From the NCBI RefSeq assembly GCF_003343245.1, contig NZ_CP024901.1, positions 1,984,001 to 2,048,000 of the forward strand: a DNA stretch of 64,000 nt. The letters are read 5' to 3'. The translations under genes and the position numbers were made by a program. The DNA is from Photorhabdus laumondii subsp. laumondii. Its GTDB lineage: Bacteria > Pseudomonadota > Gammaproteobacteria > Enterobacterales > Enterobacteriaceae. This document shows, piece after piece, positions 34,793 through 44,670 of this stretch (the first letter of the stretch is position 1; each line of letters starts with the position of its first letter). The notes under the pieces are model-generated. The model had not been told where the DNA came from. It ran no database searches and saw nothing but the letters and a program-made list of their open reading frames with translations.

Positions 34793-35695
34793 TTATATTT
34801 CTATTAATTCTTTAGAGTCCTCTTTTGAGATGGTAATATCTATCCCATTTACCTTAACAACGGATTTTTGACTATTTACCCATATTGAAATAATATTTCT
34901 TATTTTAGGTAAATAAGTTGAATAGGTAATGCCAGAAATCTCCAGAATAATGCTTTTATTTTCATTACTATCATTATTGTCTGTGACAAATTTAGTTACC
35001 AGATTGACTTTAGCCAAAGCAAGACGAGCATCTTCTGTACCACCTAAATCGGCACATAATTTATCTACCAGAGCTTGATTGATTTGTGAATTATTTAGGT
35101 TGGGTTTCTGCTCCACAGAAGCGGAAATTTGGTTAATGGGTGTAATATTGTCTTTAATATTTTGCAGTTTCATCGGTACGGTAATGGAATACATTAGAGA
35201 GAGGCGAGGGCGATTACCGAGAGCTTGCCAGAAATTACCCAAGCTGTTTAAATTCTCCTGTTGGGGAATAATTCGGGTATAAGCACCGGGAATGTCGGTT
35301 AATTGACGGTTGTTAATTAATGCATTTAGAACACGAGTCATCACTTGTGCAGCTTGATTATTGGGTTGGCTATCCGGGCTTGAACTGTCGCTTGATGGTT
35401 TATTAGCGTCCCAATAAGTAATTAAATAGTGACAATTGATATTGACCCATCCCGGTAATAATGTGCTGGTCATCGGGTTATAACGTCTTGGTTCGGCAGA
35501 ACGTAATTGTAAATCTTCATTGATGTCATAAAGAAATACACTGACTGTCGGTTCCGATTGAATGGAGTTAATTTCGGGTAGATCAAAACGGATATCAATC
35601 TTATTGCCATTGATATTCAGATGCTGGGATAAAATAGTATTTAATGCATTATTTACTTCAATAATCGCATTGTCAGAAGCAATTAGGATTGTCAT
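34793..35695 (-). CDS. pvc16: Pvc16 cap/terminator protein, unit C
   Basis: A complete 300-residue cap protein (MTILIASDNAIIEVNNAL to SKELIEI). The N-terminal half matches Afp16-type terminators (IDIRFDLPEINSIQSEPTVSVFLYDI, LLPGWVNINCHYLITYWD). The C-terminal 90 residues are more variable among units. In Afp this protein ends tube growth and joins tube to sheath at the top. Starts 24 bases after pvc15. Confidence 0.93.
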   Translation of the reverse strand: MTILIASDNAIIEVNNALNTILSQHLNINGNKIDIRFDLPEINSIQSEPTVSVFLYDINEDLQLRSAEPRRYNPMTSTLLPGWVNINCHYLITYWDANKPSSDSSSPDSQPNNQAAQVMTRVLNALINNRQLTDIPGAYTRIIPQQENLNSLGNFWQALGNRPRLSLMYSITVPMKLQNIKDNITPINQISASVEQKPNLNNSQINQALVDKLCADLGGTEDARLALAKVNLVTKFVTDNNDSNENKSIILEISGITYSTYLPKIRNIISIWVNSQKSVVKVNGIDITISKEDSKELIEI

Positions 35696-35719
35696 GTTTA
35701 TTCCAATTTTGTTAAATGT

Positions 35720-37786
35720 TTAGAAAACCAATCGGCCAGTTTTATTTAATTCGAGTGTAATGGCTCGATTGATATGTTTATTTTCGATTTGGTCACAGTG
35801 GTCATTTTTCGCTAACATTGAGGCTAATAGCGCAATATTTCTGATATTAGCCCCGGTTAAATCAGCGCGTTTAGCCAGATGGGTAAAATCAATGGTATCG
35901 GATAATTTAATCTGTTCCGGCCAAATGACTTGCCACATTTTTTTACGTAACATTTCGTCGGGATAAGCAAAACGGGTAATAAAGGTAAAACGGCGATTAA
36001 AGGCGCTGTCTAAATGGCTACGATTATTGGTGGCTAAAATCACTAATCCCGGATAATTTTCCAATCGTTGTAATAAGTAAGAAACTTCAATATTGGCATG
36101 TCGGTCTTGAGCATCTTTGGTTTCACTACGCTTGCCAAATAAGGCATCCGCTTCATCGAAAAACAGTACCCCGGAATCTGCTTCGGCCAGATCGAAAATA
36201 CGGGAGATATTTTTTTCCGTTTCGCCAATATATTTATTCACCACGGTAGAGAGATCCACTTTAATCAGATCAACGCCAAGATGCCCGGCAATCACTTCGG
36301 CGGCCATGGTTTTGCCGGTACCGGATTCGCCATAAAATAGCGCACTAATGCCGGTACCATAACCGATTTTTTCCTGAAAGCCGGTAGCCAGAATTTGGTC
36401 ACGGTAATGAATGGCGGCAATAATTTCTTTTAATTGTTGCGTTAATACGTCTGAAATAACTAAATCATTAAGGCTGCGTTTGGGGGTTATTCGTTGCGCT
36501 AATTTACCGAAATTCTGTTGAGCACGGAAACTTAATGCTTTACGCAGATCGGTTTCTTCCAATTGACCTTCCGGTTGTCGGAGTATTTGGTATTGATTTG
36601 CTTCTTGAAGAATTTGCGGTAATGTTTCTGCGGTAAATGAAAAACGTTGGCATAATTGAGTGATATTTATTTTCTGGGCGATATTATCCGATAAATTGGC
36701 TTCCAGCATGGCTTTTTTATCTGCCAGAGTCAGGGCTGGCATATTAATTTGCACTATTGGTAAGTGTTTAATCCACACTAATGAATCTTGTGGTTCTGCC
36801 AGACAAACCACGCGTAATTTTGCTTGGTTCAATAACGTGGAAAATTCACTGTGTAATATTTTCTTTTCATCTTTGAGCAAAGAAAAATTGCGAATTAATA
36901 AACAGGCATCATGTAATCGTGCTTCCCGGACTGCATCTATTAGCAAGTTAGAGTTATTTTCTTCCGGCAGTTGAGCTAAGTCTAGAGTTAATGTACTGAT
37001 ATCATGAAGAGCCATCATATTGCTTACCGCTAATTCTCTGGCGCTATCTTGTTTTCCTCTGAGTATTACCAGCGGGCGTATTTCGTCAGTTTTATTTAAT
37101 AATATCTTTTCAAGTGAAGGGTAAAGGGATTGTGGATACCAACGATGTGAGGCAGAAGAGTGCCAATAAGCACAAGTTGTCAGCGGCGGTAAAATAACCC
37201 GTTGGCCTGATAAGAAATGCCAGACAGCGCTGTGAGTTAGAAATTGAGTTTGTAACCAAATAGATTCTTCGTGGTTATTAAGCCGTAATAGTTGATGACT
37301 GATTAACGGTGTTTGCGGTAGAAAGCTATTTTGTCGTAATGGCCGATCACCTTGGCGTTGGCTAAATAATTCAATGGCTAAGTCAAAGCTAGGCCACTGT
37401 TTTCTACTGTTACCGTGCAGAGCCGCAAATAACGCATGATAACGGCTATCGAAATGGGGTAATAAACCTAATAATAAAACATCTCGTTCAAATTCAGTCA
37501 GTTCAAAACGTTCAATTAATTGTGATAATGCATTGGGGTTTTCGTCGATTTCAGGGGAATTAATAATATCATCTTGTTTGGTGACCCAATGAGGAATGCC
37601 TTGTGGTTTTGCCAGCCGCGGGTTTAATTCATCTTCGGTAAGTAGAAAACTCTCCGGTAAATAATCGTATTTTTCTCCATGTTGGTAATAGTAATGTTGT
37701 AATCGTAGATCAATACGTTCCAGATGGGGATAAATCCAGTGAAATTCTGTCGCCATATCATGGTTGTTTTTAAGTAAAGCGTTCAT
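35720..37786 (-). CDS. pvc15: Pvc15 AAA+ ATPase, unit C
   Basis: 688 residues with the same plan as unit B: variable N-terminal half and a very conserved AAA+ domain (GESGTGKT, LFFDEADALFGKR, ILATNN, FNRRF). Six residues shorter than unit B, with small gaps in the N-terminal half (FSLLKDEKKILHSEF region). The AAA+ part is near-identical across B, C and D, suggesting strong selection or gene conversion. Starts 9 bases after pvc14. Confidence 0.95.
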   Translation of the reverse strand: MNALLKNNHDMATEFHWIYPHLERIDLRLQHYYYQHGEKYDYLPESFLLTEDELNPRLAKPQGIPHWVTKQDDIINSPEIDENPNALSQLIERFELTEFERDVLLLGLLPHFDSRYHALFAALHGNSRKQWPSFDLAIELFSQRQGDRPLRQNSFLPQTPLISHQLLRLNNHEESIWLQTQFLTHSAVWHFLSGQRVILPPLTTCAYWHSSASHRWYPQSLYPSLEKILLNKTDEIRPLVILRGKQDSARELAVSNMMALHDISTLTLDLAQLPEENNSNLLIDAVREARLHDACLLIRNFSLLKDEKKILHSEFSTLLNQAKLRVVCLAEPQDSLVWIKHLPIVQINMPALTLADKKAMLEANLSDNIAQKINITQLCQRFSFTAETLPQILQEANQYQILRQPEGQLEETDLRKALSFRAQQNFGKLAQRITPKRSLNDLVISDVLTQQLKEIIAAIHYRDQILATGFQEKIGYGTGISALFYGESGTGKTMAAEVIAGHLGVDLIKVDLSTVVNKYIGETEKNISRIFDLAEADSGVLFFDEADALFGKRSETKDAQDRHANIEVSYLLQRLENYPGLVILATNNRSHLDSAFNRRFTFITRFAYPDEMLRKKMWQVIWPEQIKLSDTIDFTHLAKRADLTGANIRNIALLASMLAKNDHCDQIENKHINRAITLELNKTGRLVF

Positions 37787-37795
37787 ATAAACCTG

Positions 37796-39358
37796 TTAAA
37801 TATTTTTCCAGTCGATTAATAAAGAGCGATCCAACCAGGGAAGTTTGGCGATATTTAATGGCCACGGCCAGTCAGCCAACAATGCATCAAATGGCTGTTG
37901 CTGGATGGTGATTTTGATTTCTTGCTCGTTTACCAATAATTCACCCGGTCGTTGTAAGAACAATTGGCGGACGTCATTGCAGCTTAATTTTTTCCAGCCG
38001 GGAAGTTGAGTAATAATGGTATCCAGCCATTGCGTGGTGGTTAATTGTTTTTCTGGTTCAACAGAGATTGATTCGGTATTTTCATTGATCATAAGTCCGC
38101 ACAGAATGTTATTGAGTCTTTTACGTTCTGCCGGTGTTTCGTCGGTTCCCCAAATTAGATAGTCAAGGAAATTAACAGCATGGTATTGGGCTTGACGATG
38201 GATAAACTTTTTCCCCTCAAGTAGGCCAAGTTGATTAAACAATGCGGGTAGCATCGGCCAGAGCATTAATATGCCGGCATTATTGACTTGGCATGGAGAG
38301 TTTGATGTTGATAGTATTTTCTGATCTTCGGTAATAACCTTCTGATTTACCAGAGGTTGATGTTGCCGAACATCTGAAAAATTAATGTTATTCGTAGCTG
38401 ATTTTTTGCCGGGTGTATTTTTATCTATATGGTTTGGCATAAAGCATGCCAATAGATATTGGTACTCCTTAACCGACAGATGTTTTTGGCAAAGCCGTGA
38501 AACAGAAACAGTTTGCCAGAGTTGTTTCAGCCAACTATTTAATGGCGTGTTTTGGTTCATAGCTTGGCGAAATAGCTTAATAATAGGATCGGTATTAAGT
38601 ACGCCGTTATTAAGTTCAGTGATAATACGTGAAATGATTTTCGTATTGGGTTTAGGTATTTCCTGAATATTATGCCGCTGTAGATATTCCAGTGCGTTGA
38701 GTATCAGTTGTGTGGAGGAGACAAGCTCCTCCTGATGTTGTGGTTTGTTTACTTTTTCGGATAATCTGCGATTAATGGCAATGAATAAAGCGGGTTGTTT
38801 GATAGCCAAAAGTCGTTGTAGACCATGTTCAGATAGACAGCTTTTTGCTAATAGCAATATCCATTTGTTCTCTATTTGTGCTAATTGGTGAATAAGTTTA
38901 TTAATATTAATCTCTTTATGATTGGTTATTGTCTCCAGTGTATTTAATTGGGAATCTTGTTGATATAAAAAATGAATAAAACTCTCCGCATCAATTAAAT
39001 AATTATCGCAGAATGCGGAAGAATTATCGGTAAATTTATTAGATATTGGTTCATTCAGTAGAATTTCTTCCTGATGGTTGTTTATCTGATATTGGTTAAG
39101 TACTTTATTCAGCTCAGCCTTGAGACGAACAGGGAATAATGAGTTAAATTCATAGGAACTTATTTCACCAAGATTAAGGGTTAATGTCTCTAAAGAGATA
39201 TGCTGATGAATGTTATATTCATCAAAGTATGAGCTGAGTAATTTATGTATATTGTCTTGATTAAGCAGGGAGCCATGCAATACTTTTTTAGCTAGCTGTT
39301 GATTATTAGTTGAAATAGTAATGGTAATCCGGTTTAACAGATTTGGTGCCCAAGACAT
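37796..39358 (-). CDS. pvc14: Pvc14 tape-measure-like protein, unit C
   Basis: 520 residues, 39 fewer than in unit B, the difference lying in the middle third. Conserved ends: LLNRITITISTNNQQLAKKVLHGS and PWPLNIAKLPWLD. If Pvc14 length controls tube length, unit C particles would be shorter than unit B particles. It lies just downstream of the IS630 insertion and the pvc13 remnant, so its transcription may depend on read-through of the element. Confidence 0.9.
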   Translation of the reverse strand: MSWAPNLLNRITITISTNNQQLAKKVLHGSLLNQDNIHKLLSSYFDEYNIHQHISLETLTLNLGEISSYEFNSLFPVRLKAELNKVLNQYQINNHQEEILLNEPISNKFTDNSSAFCDNYLIDAESFIHFLYQQDSQLNTLETITNHKEININKLIHQLAQIENKWILLLAKSCLSEHGLQRLLAIKQPALFIAINRRLSEKVNKPQHQEELVSSTQLILNALEYLQRHNIQEIPKPNTKIISRIITELNNGVLNTDPIIKLFRQAMNQNTPLNSWLKQLWQTVSVSRLCQKHLSVKEYQYLLACFMPNHIDKNTPGKKSATNNINFSDVRQHQPLVNQKVITEDQKILSTSNSPCQVNNAGILMLWPMLPALFNQLGLLEGKKFIHRQAQYHAVNFLDYLIWGTDETPAERKRLNNILCGLMINENTESISVEPEKQLTTTQWLDTIITQLPGWKKLSCNDVRQLFLQRPGELLVNEQEIKITIQQQPFDALLADWPWPLNIAKLPWLDRSLLIDWKNI

Positions 39359-39431
39359 ATTAATATCTCATTTTTAACTAATAAATGTGGTTAATATAAA
39401 TAGATGTATAATACTATTCTGATTAACGAGT

Positions 39432-39521
39432 CTATTTTTTCATGATATATTTTGTATAAAATGCACTTATTCTTAAATTTCCGTCTTGAACTTTTGTATT
39501 GTTTTCACTATTTTCACCATA
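39432..39521 (-). pseudogene. pvc13: Severed 3' end of unit C pvc13
   Basis: Between the IS630 element and pvc14 an open stretch reads YGENSENNTKVQDGNLR then ISAFYTKYIMKK and TAG at 39432. The ending matches unit B Pvc13 (YYILAFIMKT). Excising the element and one TA copy joins it in frame to the upstream pvc13 codons, giving a protein of about 346 residues, close to the 343 of unit B. Confidence 0.8.
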
Positions 39522-39523
39522 TA

Positions 39524-40620
39524 TACCCAAGAAACTTCAAGATGCAGTTTTTAGCACCTGAAAATGGTCGTTAATTCTAGACATCAGCGAGTCCGCTATA
39601 TCCGGTAGCGTTGTGGTGAAAAATTTGAAGACGTTGTCTCGAAATTCATGTTTATCCGCAAAATAACGGTTATTTCGAACCTGTTCATTCATGACCTTCC
39701 ATAATCGCTCTATTGGGTTTAAATTTGGGCTATAGGGAGGAAGGTAATGTAACTCAATATTGCTAACATAAGCCCACTCCTTAACAAGATGAGCTTTGTT
39801 GTAACCCGCCCCATCCACAATAAGATGAATTTTTTGATGATAGTCAGGATAAGACTTTCTTATTTCATTGAAAAAACAGCAAATGTTGTAGTCATTGATG
39901 GTTTGATATTCCTGGAACACCGTACGACCAATGGCATTCAGGTTGAGCGCGCCCAATATATTCAGGCGAGTCCGGCTTCCTGTTGTTTTTACTGTTTTTT
40001 TCTCGCCTTTTCGCATCCAGCCATAACCGAGTTTGGTGCCTTGAGTCGGGTGAACAGCATCAAGAAAAAGGATGGGTTCGTCTTTCGCTGTGACTTTAAG
40101 ATTCTCATAATATTCAATAAATTGTCGCTGTTTTTCTGCGTCGAATTTATGAGGGACGCCACAAGGTTTTTTATAAGAAAAACCCTGACGGTGTAGCCAT
40201 TTATTCATGCCGGGAATGCTAAAGGTAATATTCCAGAGCTGAGCAACATAGGCCACGATTTCATGGGTGTGATGGAAAAGATGTTGAGATAAGTGATTGA
40301 TTAAAAAATCAGTTTGTTCTTGAGAAAGCAAACTATCAGACCCCCCATTATCAGATTTAAGTTTACCTTGATTAAGGTAATCGCTGATATGACGGTTAAC
40401 GGTCATTTCATGAAGACGCAGGGCCTGAGCGATCATCACTGAACTCCAGCCTTCAGAGGCCAGCAGGACCGCTTTGATGCGATCACACTCCCTCTTATCA
40501 CGGCAGGTGTGATGGAGATGTTCAAGTTCGGCTTTTTGTTCATCGGTAATGAATATTTTCATAGCGAGGATAATGATCTCCATTTCGGATAAAATCAAGC
40601 ATCTTCAATGATTACGGGTA
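39524..40620 (+). mobile_element. IS630-family insertion sequence in unit C pvc13
   Basis: A 1097-base element flanked by TA duplications, with imperfect terminal inverted repeats TACCCAAGAAACTTCAAGAT (left) and TACCCGTAATCATTGAAGAT (right, complement). It holds one intact transposase gene on the minus strand. TA target use and DDE transposase fit IS630/Tc1. The repeat design matches the ends of the ERIC copies in this window. Orientation is set by convention only. Confidence 0.9.
39537..40562 (-). CDS. IS630-family transposase
   Basis: A 341-residue protein from the ATG at 40562 (MKIFITDEQKAELEHLH); an in-frame ATG at 40598 is possible. N-terminal helix-turn-helix region (AQALRLHEMTVNRHISDYL, then a second HTH with WLHRQGFSYKKP), then a DDE domain: FLDAVHPTQ (first Asp), IHLIVDGAGYNKAH (second Asp), YSPNLNPIERLWKVM (Glu). 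All three catalytic acids and the IS630 signature NPIERLW are present, so it looks active. It is transcribed in the same direction as the PVC operon. Confidence 0.93.
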   Translation of the reverse strand: MKIFITDEQKAELEHLHHTCRDKRECDRIKAVLLASEGWSSVMIAQALRLHEMTVNRHISDYLNQGKLKSDNGGSDSLLSQEQTDFLINHLSQHLFHHTHEIVAYVAQLWNITFSIPGMNKWLHRQGFSYKKPCGVPHKFDAEKQRQFIEYYENLKVTAKDEPILFLDAVHPTQGTKLGYGWMRKGEKKTVKTTGSRTRLNILGALNLNAIGRTVFQEYQTINDYNICCFFNEIRKSYPDYHQKIHLIVDGAGYNKAHLVKEWAYVSNIELHYLPPYSPNLNPIERLWKVMNEQVRNNRYFADKHEFRDNVFKFFTTTLPDIADSLMSRINDHFQVLKTAS

Positions 40621-41562
40621 TATATTATTTAAGATAAAATAAGCACTATTTATTTTTTTTATCCAACCTGCAACTAAGGTGATCTCATTCGGTATACCCT
40701 TGTTTAGATTAGGTGTGCCATTATTCCCATCGCACCATAGCCAACCATTAGGTAAACTGCCATTACTATAAAATGGTACAATTGTTCCTGAAGGAATAAT
40801 TAAGTCCGCGAGTGCTGATGCAATTTGTTGAATATTAACACTTACACCATTTGAATTAACTGTAATACCATTGCCTGCTTTAACTGAAACACCACTATTA
40901 TCAACAGTAATACCATTACTAGCCTTGACAGCCACATAATCGTAACCTGCATCAATGCCATTACCTGGGTTAACTGATATTCCATTGTCTCTATCAAACA
41001 GGCCATTGCCTATCTTTACAGATAAAACATCATTTTTGGGTTCTAATATTAATGGAGAAAAGGCATTACTGATAGGTTTTCCCATTTTTAAACTGACACC
41101 GTTACTGTCTACTTTAATACCTTCACCAGCTTTAACTTTTACCCCTTCATTAACTATTTCAATACCGTGATGATTATTGACTTCAAGCTTATCGTTGTTA
41201 ATTCTCAATCCTCTGCCGGCATTGACTGCTAATCCGTTATTATCAACTGACAGGCTTTTATTCTTGATTTTTACACTTAATCCATTCTCATCTGCCTTTA
41301 AACCACCGTTGTCGTTAATTTTTACCGCTAATGCACCGCCATTATCCAGTTTCAGCGCTGAATTTGGATTATCTGTTTGACCGGGAGCTTTACCAACAGC
41401 CCAGCGCCCCATATCAGCAATATTAATCAGGTCGGCATAATCGGTTTGTAATGGAATACTGCCTTCTTTAAAGCGCTTTTTTAAATCATCTGCTGATGGG
41501 CCATTTGATTTGATATTTTCCATATTGGATTTTGCATTAGATAGATTAGATTTTTTTTCCAT
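40612..41562 (-). pseudogene. pvc13: Pvc13 tail fibre, unit C, 3' end cut by IS630
   Basis: Start at 41562 (MEKKSN, AGGAT upstream). 316 codons remain, the last two and the stop (TAC CCG TAA) supplied by the IS. The anchor LKKRFKEGSIPLQTDYADLINIADMG is conserved. The shaft is longer than in unit B, with about two more repeats of the GNGIxVxSNGVSV type. The collar-like head is much shorter (SGTIVPFYSNGSLPNGWLWCDGNNGTPNL) with no His-rich tip. About 28 native C-terminal residues are lost. The fibre may still fold, but the conserved terminal strand is missing. Confidence 0.85.
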
Positions 41563-41763
41563 TTTTATCATCCTATATTATATGGTGTTAAATTATTATG
41601 ATTTAAATATCTTATAGGTATTCCTGTATAATTAAACAGGAGAAGATATTTAATATTAAAATAAGTCTTTTGTAGTGCTATATTAATTTATTTTTATATT
41701 GGATAAATTAGTTTATATTTTTGCTACTGTCTTTATTAATAATTGCATTGAGTTTAGTTATGC

Positions 41764-44670
41764 CTACGGCTTAGGCACATATAATAATTGATTACTTGTT
41801 ATGACTGTTGCATTCCATTGATTGCCAGATCCACCAATGACCTCGGTACGTTGCTGTTTAGTGGCAATTCGCATATTACCAATACCGGTTGCATTAGAAG
41901 GTAGGCGTCCCAAGGTTAAGGTTTCTAAAATATGGTATGCTTCGTCTCCTAAAGGGGCGTCATTGTTTTGCCAGCGTTTATAGGTGCTGGCAAAATCTTT
42001 AAAATGTTCCGGTGATAACCAATGGATAATCATTGAAATATGCGCGGGGAATTCAGCTAATATTTCTGTTTTCACCCAAGATTCTAGTTTGTAAGGATCA
42101 ACTTTGCCATTCTGAATTAACCGACGATTCACTACTACGCTAACCACAAATGAAAAGCGATCGGCCAAAGCATATTTTTCGCTGGAGAAATACCAGCGAT
42201 AAAGCCATGCTTCGGCCTCTTTTGGAAAGTTTTTATTCGGTGAGTCTTGGTTGCATTTAATTAATATCTTGCCTTGAATACGATCAAATTTAACGACTCG
42301 TGCTTTGAGTTCATATTCGGTTCTCGGTTCAGGGATAACTGTACGAGGTGATATTTTTAGATCTGGCCCAGAGGGAGTAATCACATATTTCAGGGTGATT
42401 TCGTCATTTTCTTCAATCATAGCAGGGAAGGGGCTTTGAGCACTGGAAGTAATCCAACGTTGATCGTCGGTAGCATTTTTATATGTCTCATCGGCATAAA
42501 CCAATTGATAATCCATATCTTCCAGCCACACTGGGCTATTTTGCCAGCGCAGATTACCATCATTAAATTTCTGTCTTATTCTGTCCAGATTGCGTTCCAA
42601 ATCGCTGCTGTTACGGGTACTAAGGGAAAAGGTATCTCCTGTCACTTCGGTGATCATTTGGCTCCGTAATATAAACTCTCTATCATCTTCAATAATAATC
42701 AGATTAATCACCTGACCTTGTAATAACCGACCTGCAATACCTTGTTGTGTGATGATGAGTTGATGATTTTTAGAGCCTGAATTCTCTTCAATTACCTTTA
42801 GATCGTCAGGTTTTTGTTTATCGTCGAATTTCGTGTCGGGTTTTATCGGCAAAAGTTGACGATGTTCAATTAAATAAAAAGGCAGGTCATCCAGATTAGG
42901 TGTTTTACTGAAACATTCTCCACCCAAACCTAAGCGGGCGGCAATCCGTTTTTGCAGTGCCGACACTTTATCAATCCGAATATTATTACGTTGATAGGTT
43001 AGTTCGGGTTGTTGAGCCAGATAGCCTTGCTGAGTAGACAGAAAGTCTTTGAAACCCAGTAGTGAGTTCGATGTAAGTGGTCTGGCGGCAAGTTGAGCGC
43101 CAAAATAGCCCAACAGATAATTCAGAATTGTCGCCTCTTTTATATAGTTTGGCTTCTGAATATGGTTATCAATATAGATTTGTGAATCGCGGCTTAGTTT
43201 TGCGGTTAAATCAGGAATGACTTGTTGGTGAACACGATGGCTGACTGTACCCGTTTTAAAAGGCCATTGCACACCGTGTACTGTTTCTCCCCGTTGTTTA
43301 AAGGCCAGTAATTTCGGTAAAAGGGCGAGTTCGGCACAGCCGTTAGCCAACATTTGTTCAAAAGGGAGCATAAATTGGTGTAACTGTATTTGCTGTTGGT
43401 TGCTGGCATAGGTCTGCAATCCATAGCAAGTGGGTAATTTATTGCTTACCGGATAGTAATCCAGAACTTTACGATATTTACCCCAATGCAGTAATTCCGG
43501 CTGTATATCAATCAGTGGTTCTGCAATAAGCTTTTCTTCGATATCTTGTTTAGAAACACCAATTTTAACGCCCCCTTTGGCGGTAATGGTAAGCGGGCTG
43601 TTTGCTGAGGTAATTAATGCCAGTGGATCACTCCCCCATAATCTGGGGTAATATTTTTGAGCGATTTCCCAAGACCAATTATCGTTCGACAATGGCGTAA
43701 TAGTTGTGTCGTGATGAGCTAATGCTAGCCGGGTTACACTCTGAATACCTTTAATCGCTAATAATCGATTAACCAGATGGCTGAGATTTAATACCGTATC
43801 GCCGGTGTAATCTTTGGTTTGAGGTAAGGTCGGTATCCAACCGTGATGTAAATAAGGGCCGGCAAATATCTCTTCATGATGGTAACCCTGATCTTTCATG
43901 GCCTGAGTGGTATAACGTTCGGGCTTGGGCAGTACCATCTGTTCCGCCGTCATGTAAACCTGAGCGAAGATATCAGGAAGATCAATGACGTTATCTTCAA
44001 GTTCAATATCAATCTGCAAGGGGAGATCGGCAGGTTGCAGCCAGATAATTTTGCTGACGGATTCCCCCAGATTACGGTTATCTTTTAGGAAAGTTTTCAG
44101 ACTCTCCTCAGCCAGTGTTGTATTAGTTTCAGTTTCCCGGCTAGGAAGTAAATAGAGCCAATAATTTCCTCTTAGTGCTAATTGGCTATCTGAGCCGGAG
44201 TTTTTAAAGCTGTATTCACGTTTCTGTTTGTTATACCAATACTGATAACGTTGATTTTCAGGTTCACGAATTAATTGGACATCATTAAAGAAAAAATAAC
44301 CTTCGCGGGTGTTATTAATTGTGTCGCTGCTATGTAAATCCAATAAAGCCCGGCGATAATCTTCTGCGGTGATCGGGCCACAGGTCAGTGTTTGTTGTGG
44401 GCCGAACTCCTGAGGAAAAATACCGTCGCCGGATGTTTGGTCTTCTGGTTTTGGCGTTAGAAGGTCTCTCAGTGGTAATGTGTGGCGGTAGGCCAGATCG
44501 GAGGCACCATAACAGCAGGCTTCCAATAAGGTGATGCCGGGATCATTTTCACTGGTATTGCTCCAGCATTGGCCGGATTGCTGCTCAATCACGGTTTTGG
44601 CCTGAGCGAGTAAGGCATCGAAGGTAATATCGTCTTTGACGATGGGAAACAGGGCATCCTGATGACTCAT
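41764..44670 (-). CDS. pvc12: Pvc12 baseplate wedge protein, unit C
   Basis: 968 residues, nine more than in unit B, with the same N-terminal SENDPGITLLEACCYGASDLAYR and C-terminal LESWVKTEILAEFPAHIS and TLGRLPS blocks. Extra residues fall in linkers (VIPEPRTEYELK; SNSLLGFKDFLS). Its ATG overlaps pvc11 by 4 bases. A 200-base AT-rich gap precedes pvc13. Confidence 0.93.
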   Translation of the reverse strand: MSHQDALFPIVKDDITFDALLAQAKTVIEQQSGQCWSNTSENDPGITLLEACCYGASDLAYRHTLPLRDLLTPKPEDQTSGDGIFPQEFGPQQTLTCGPITAEDYRRALLDLHSSDTINNTREGYFFFNDVQLIREPENQRYQYWYNKQKREYSFKNSGSDSQLALRGNYWLYLLPSRETETNTTLAEESLKTFLKDNRNLGESVSKIIWLQPADLPLQIDIELEDNVIDLPDIFAQVYMTAEQMVLPKPERYTTQAMKDQGYHHEEIFAGPYLHHGWIPTLPQTKDYTGDTVLNLSHLVNRLLAIKGIQSVTRLALAHHDTTITPLSNDNWSWEIAQKYYPRLWGSDPLALITSANSPLTITAKGGVKIGVSKQDIEEKLIAEPLIDIQPELLHWGKYRKVLDYYPVSNKLPTCYGLQTYASNQQQIQLHQFMLPFEQMLANGCAELALLPKLLAFKQRGETVHGVQWPFKTGTVSHRVHQQVIPDLTAKLSRDSQIYIDNHIQKPNYIKEATILNYLLGYFGAQLAARPLTSNSLLGFKDFLSTQQGYLAQQPELTYQRNNIRIDKVSALQKRIAARLGLGGECFSKTPNLDDLPFYLIEHRQLLPIKPDTKFDDKQKPDDLKVIEENSGSKNHQLIITQQGIAGRLLQGQVINLIIIEDDREFILRSQMITEVTGDTFSLSTRNSSDLERNLDRIRQKFNDGNLRWQNSPVWLEDMDYQLVYADETYKNATDDQRWITSSAQSPFPAMIEENDEITLKYVITPSGPDLKISPRTVIPEPRTEYELKARVVKFDRIQGKILIKCNQDSPNKNFPKEAEAWLYRWYFSSEKYALADRFSFVVSVVVNRRLIQNGKVDPYKLESWVKTEILAEFPAHISMIIHWLSPEHFKDFASTYKRWQNNDAPLGDEAYHILETLTLGRLPSNATGIGNMRIATKQQRTEVIGGSGNQWNATVITSNQLLYVPKP

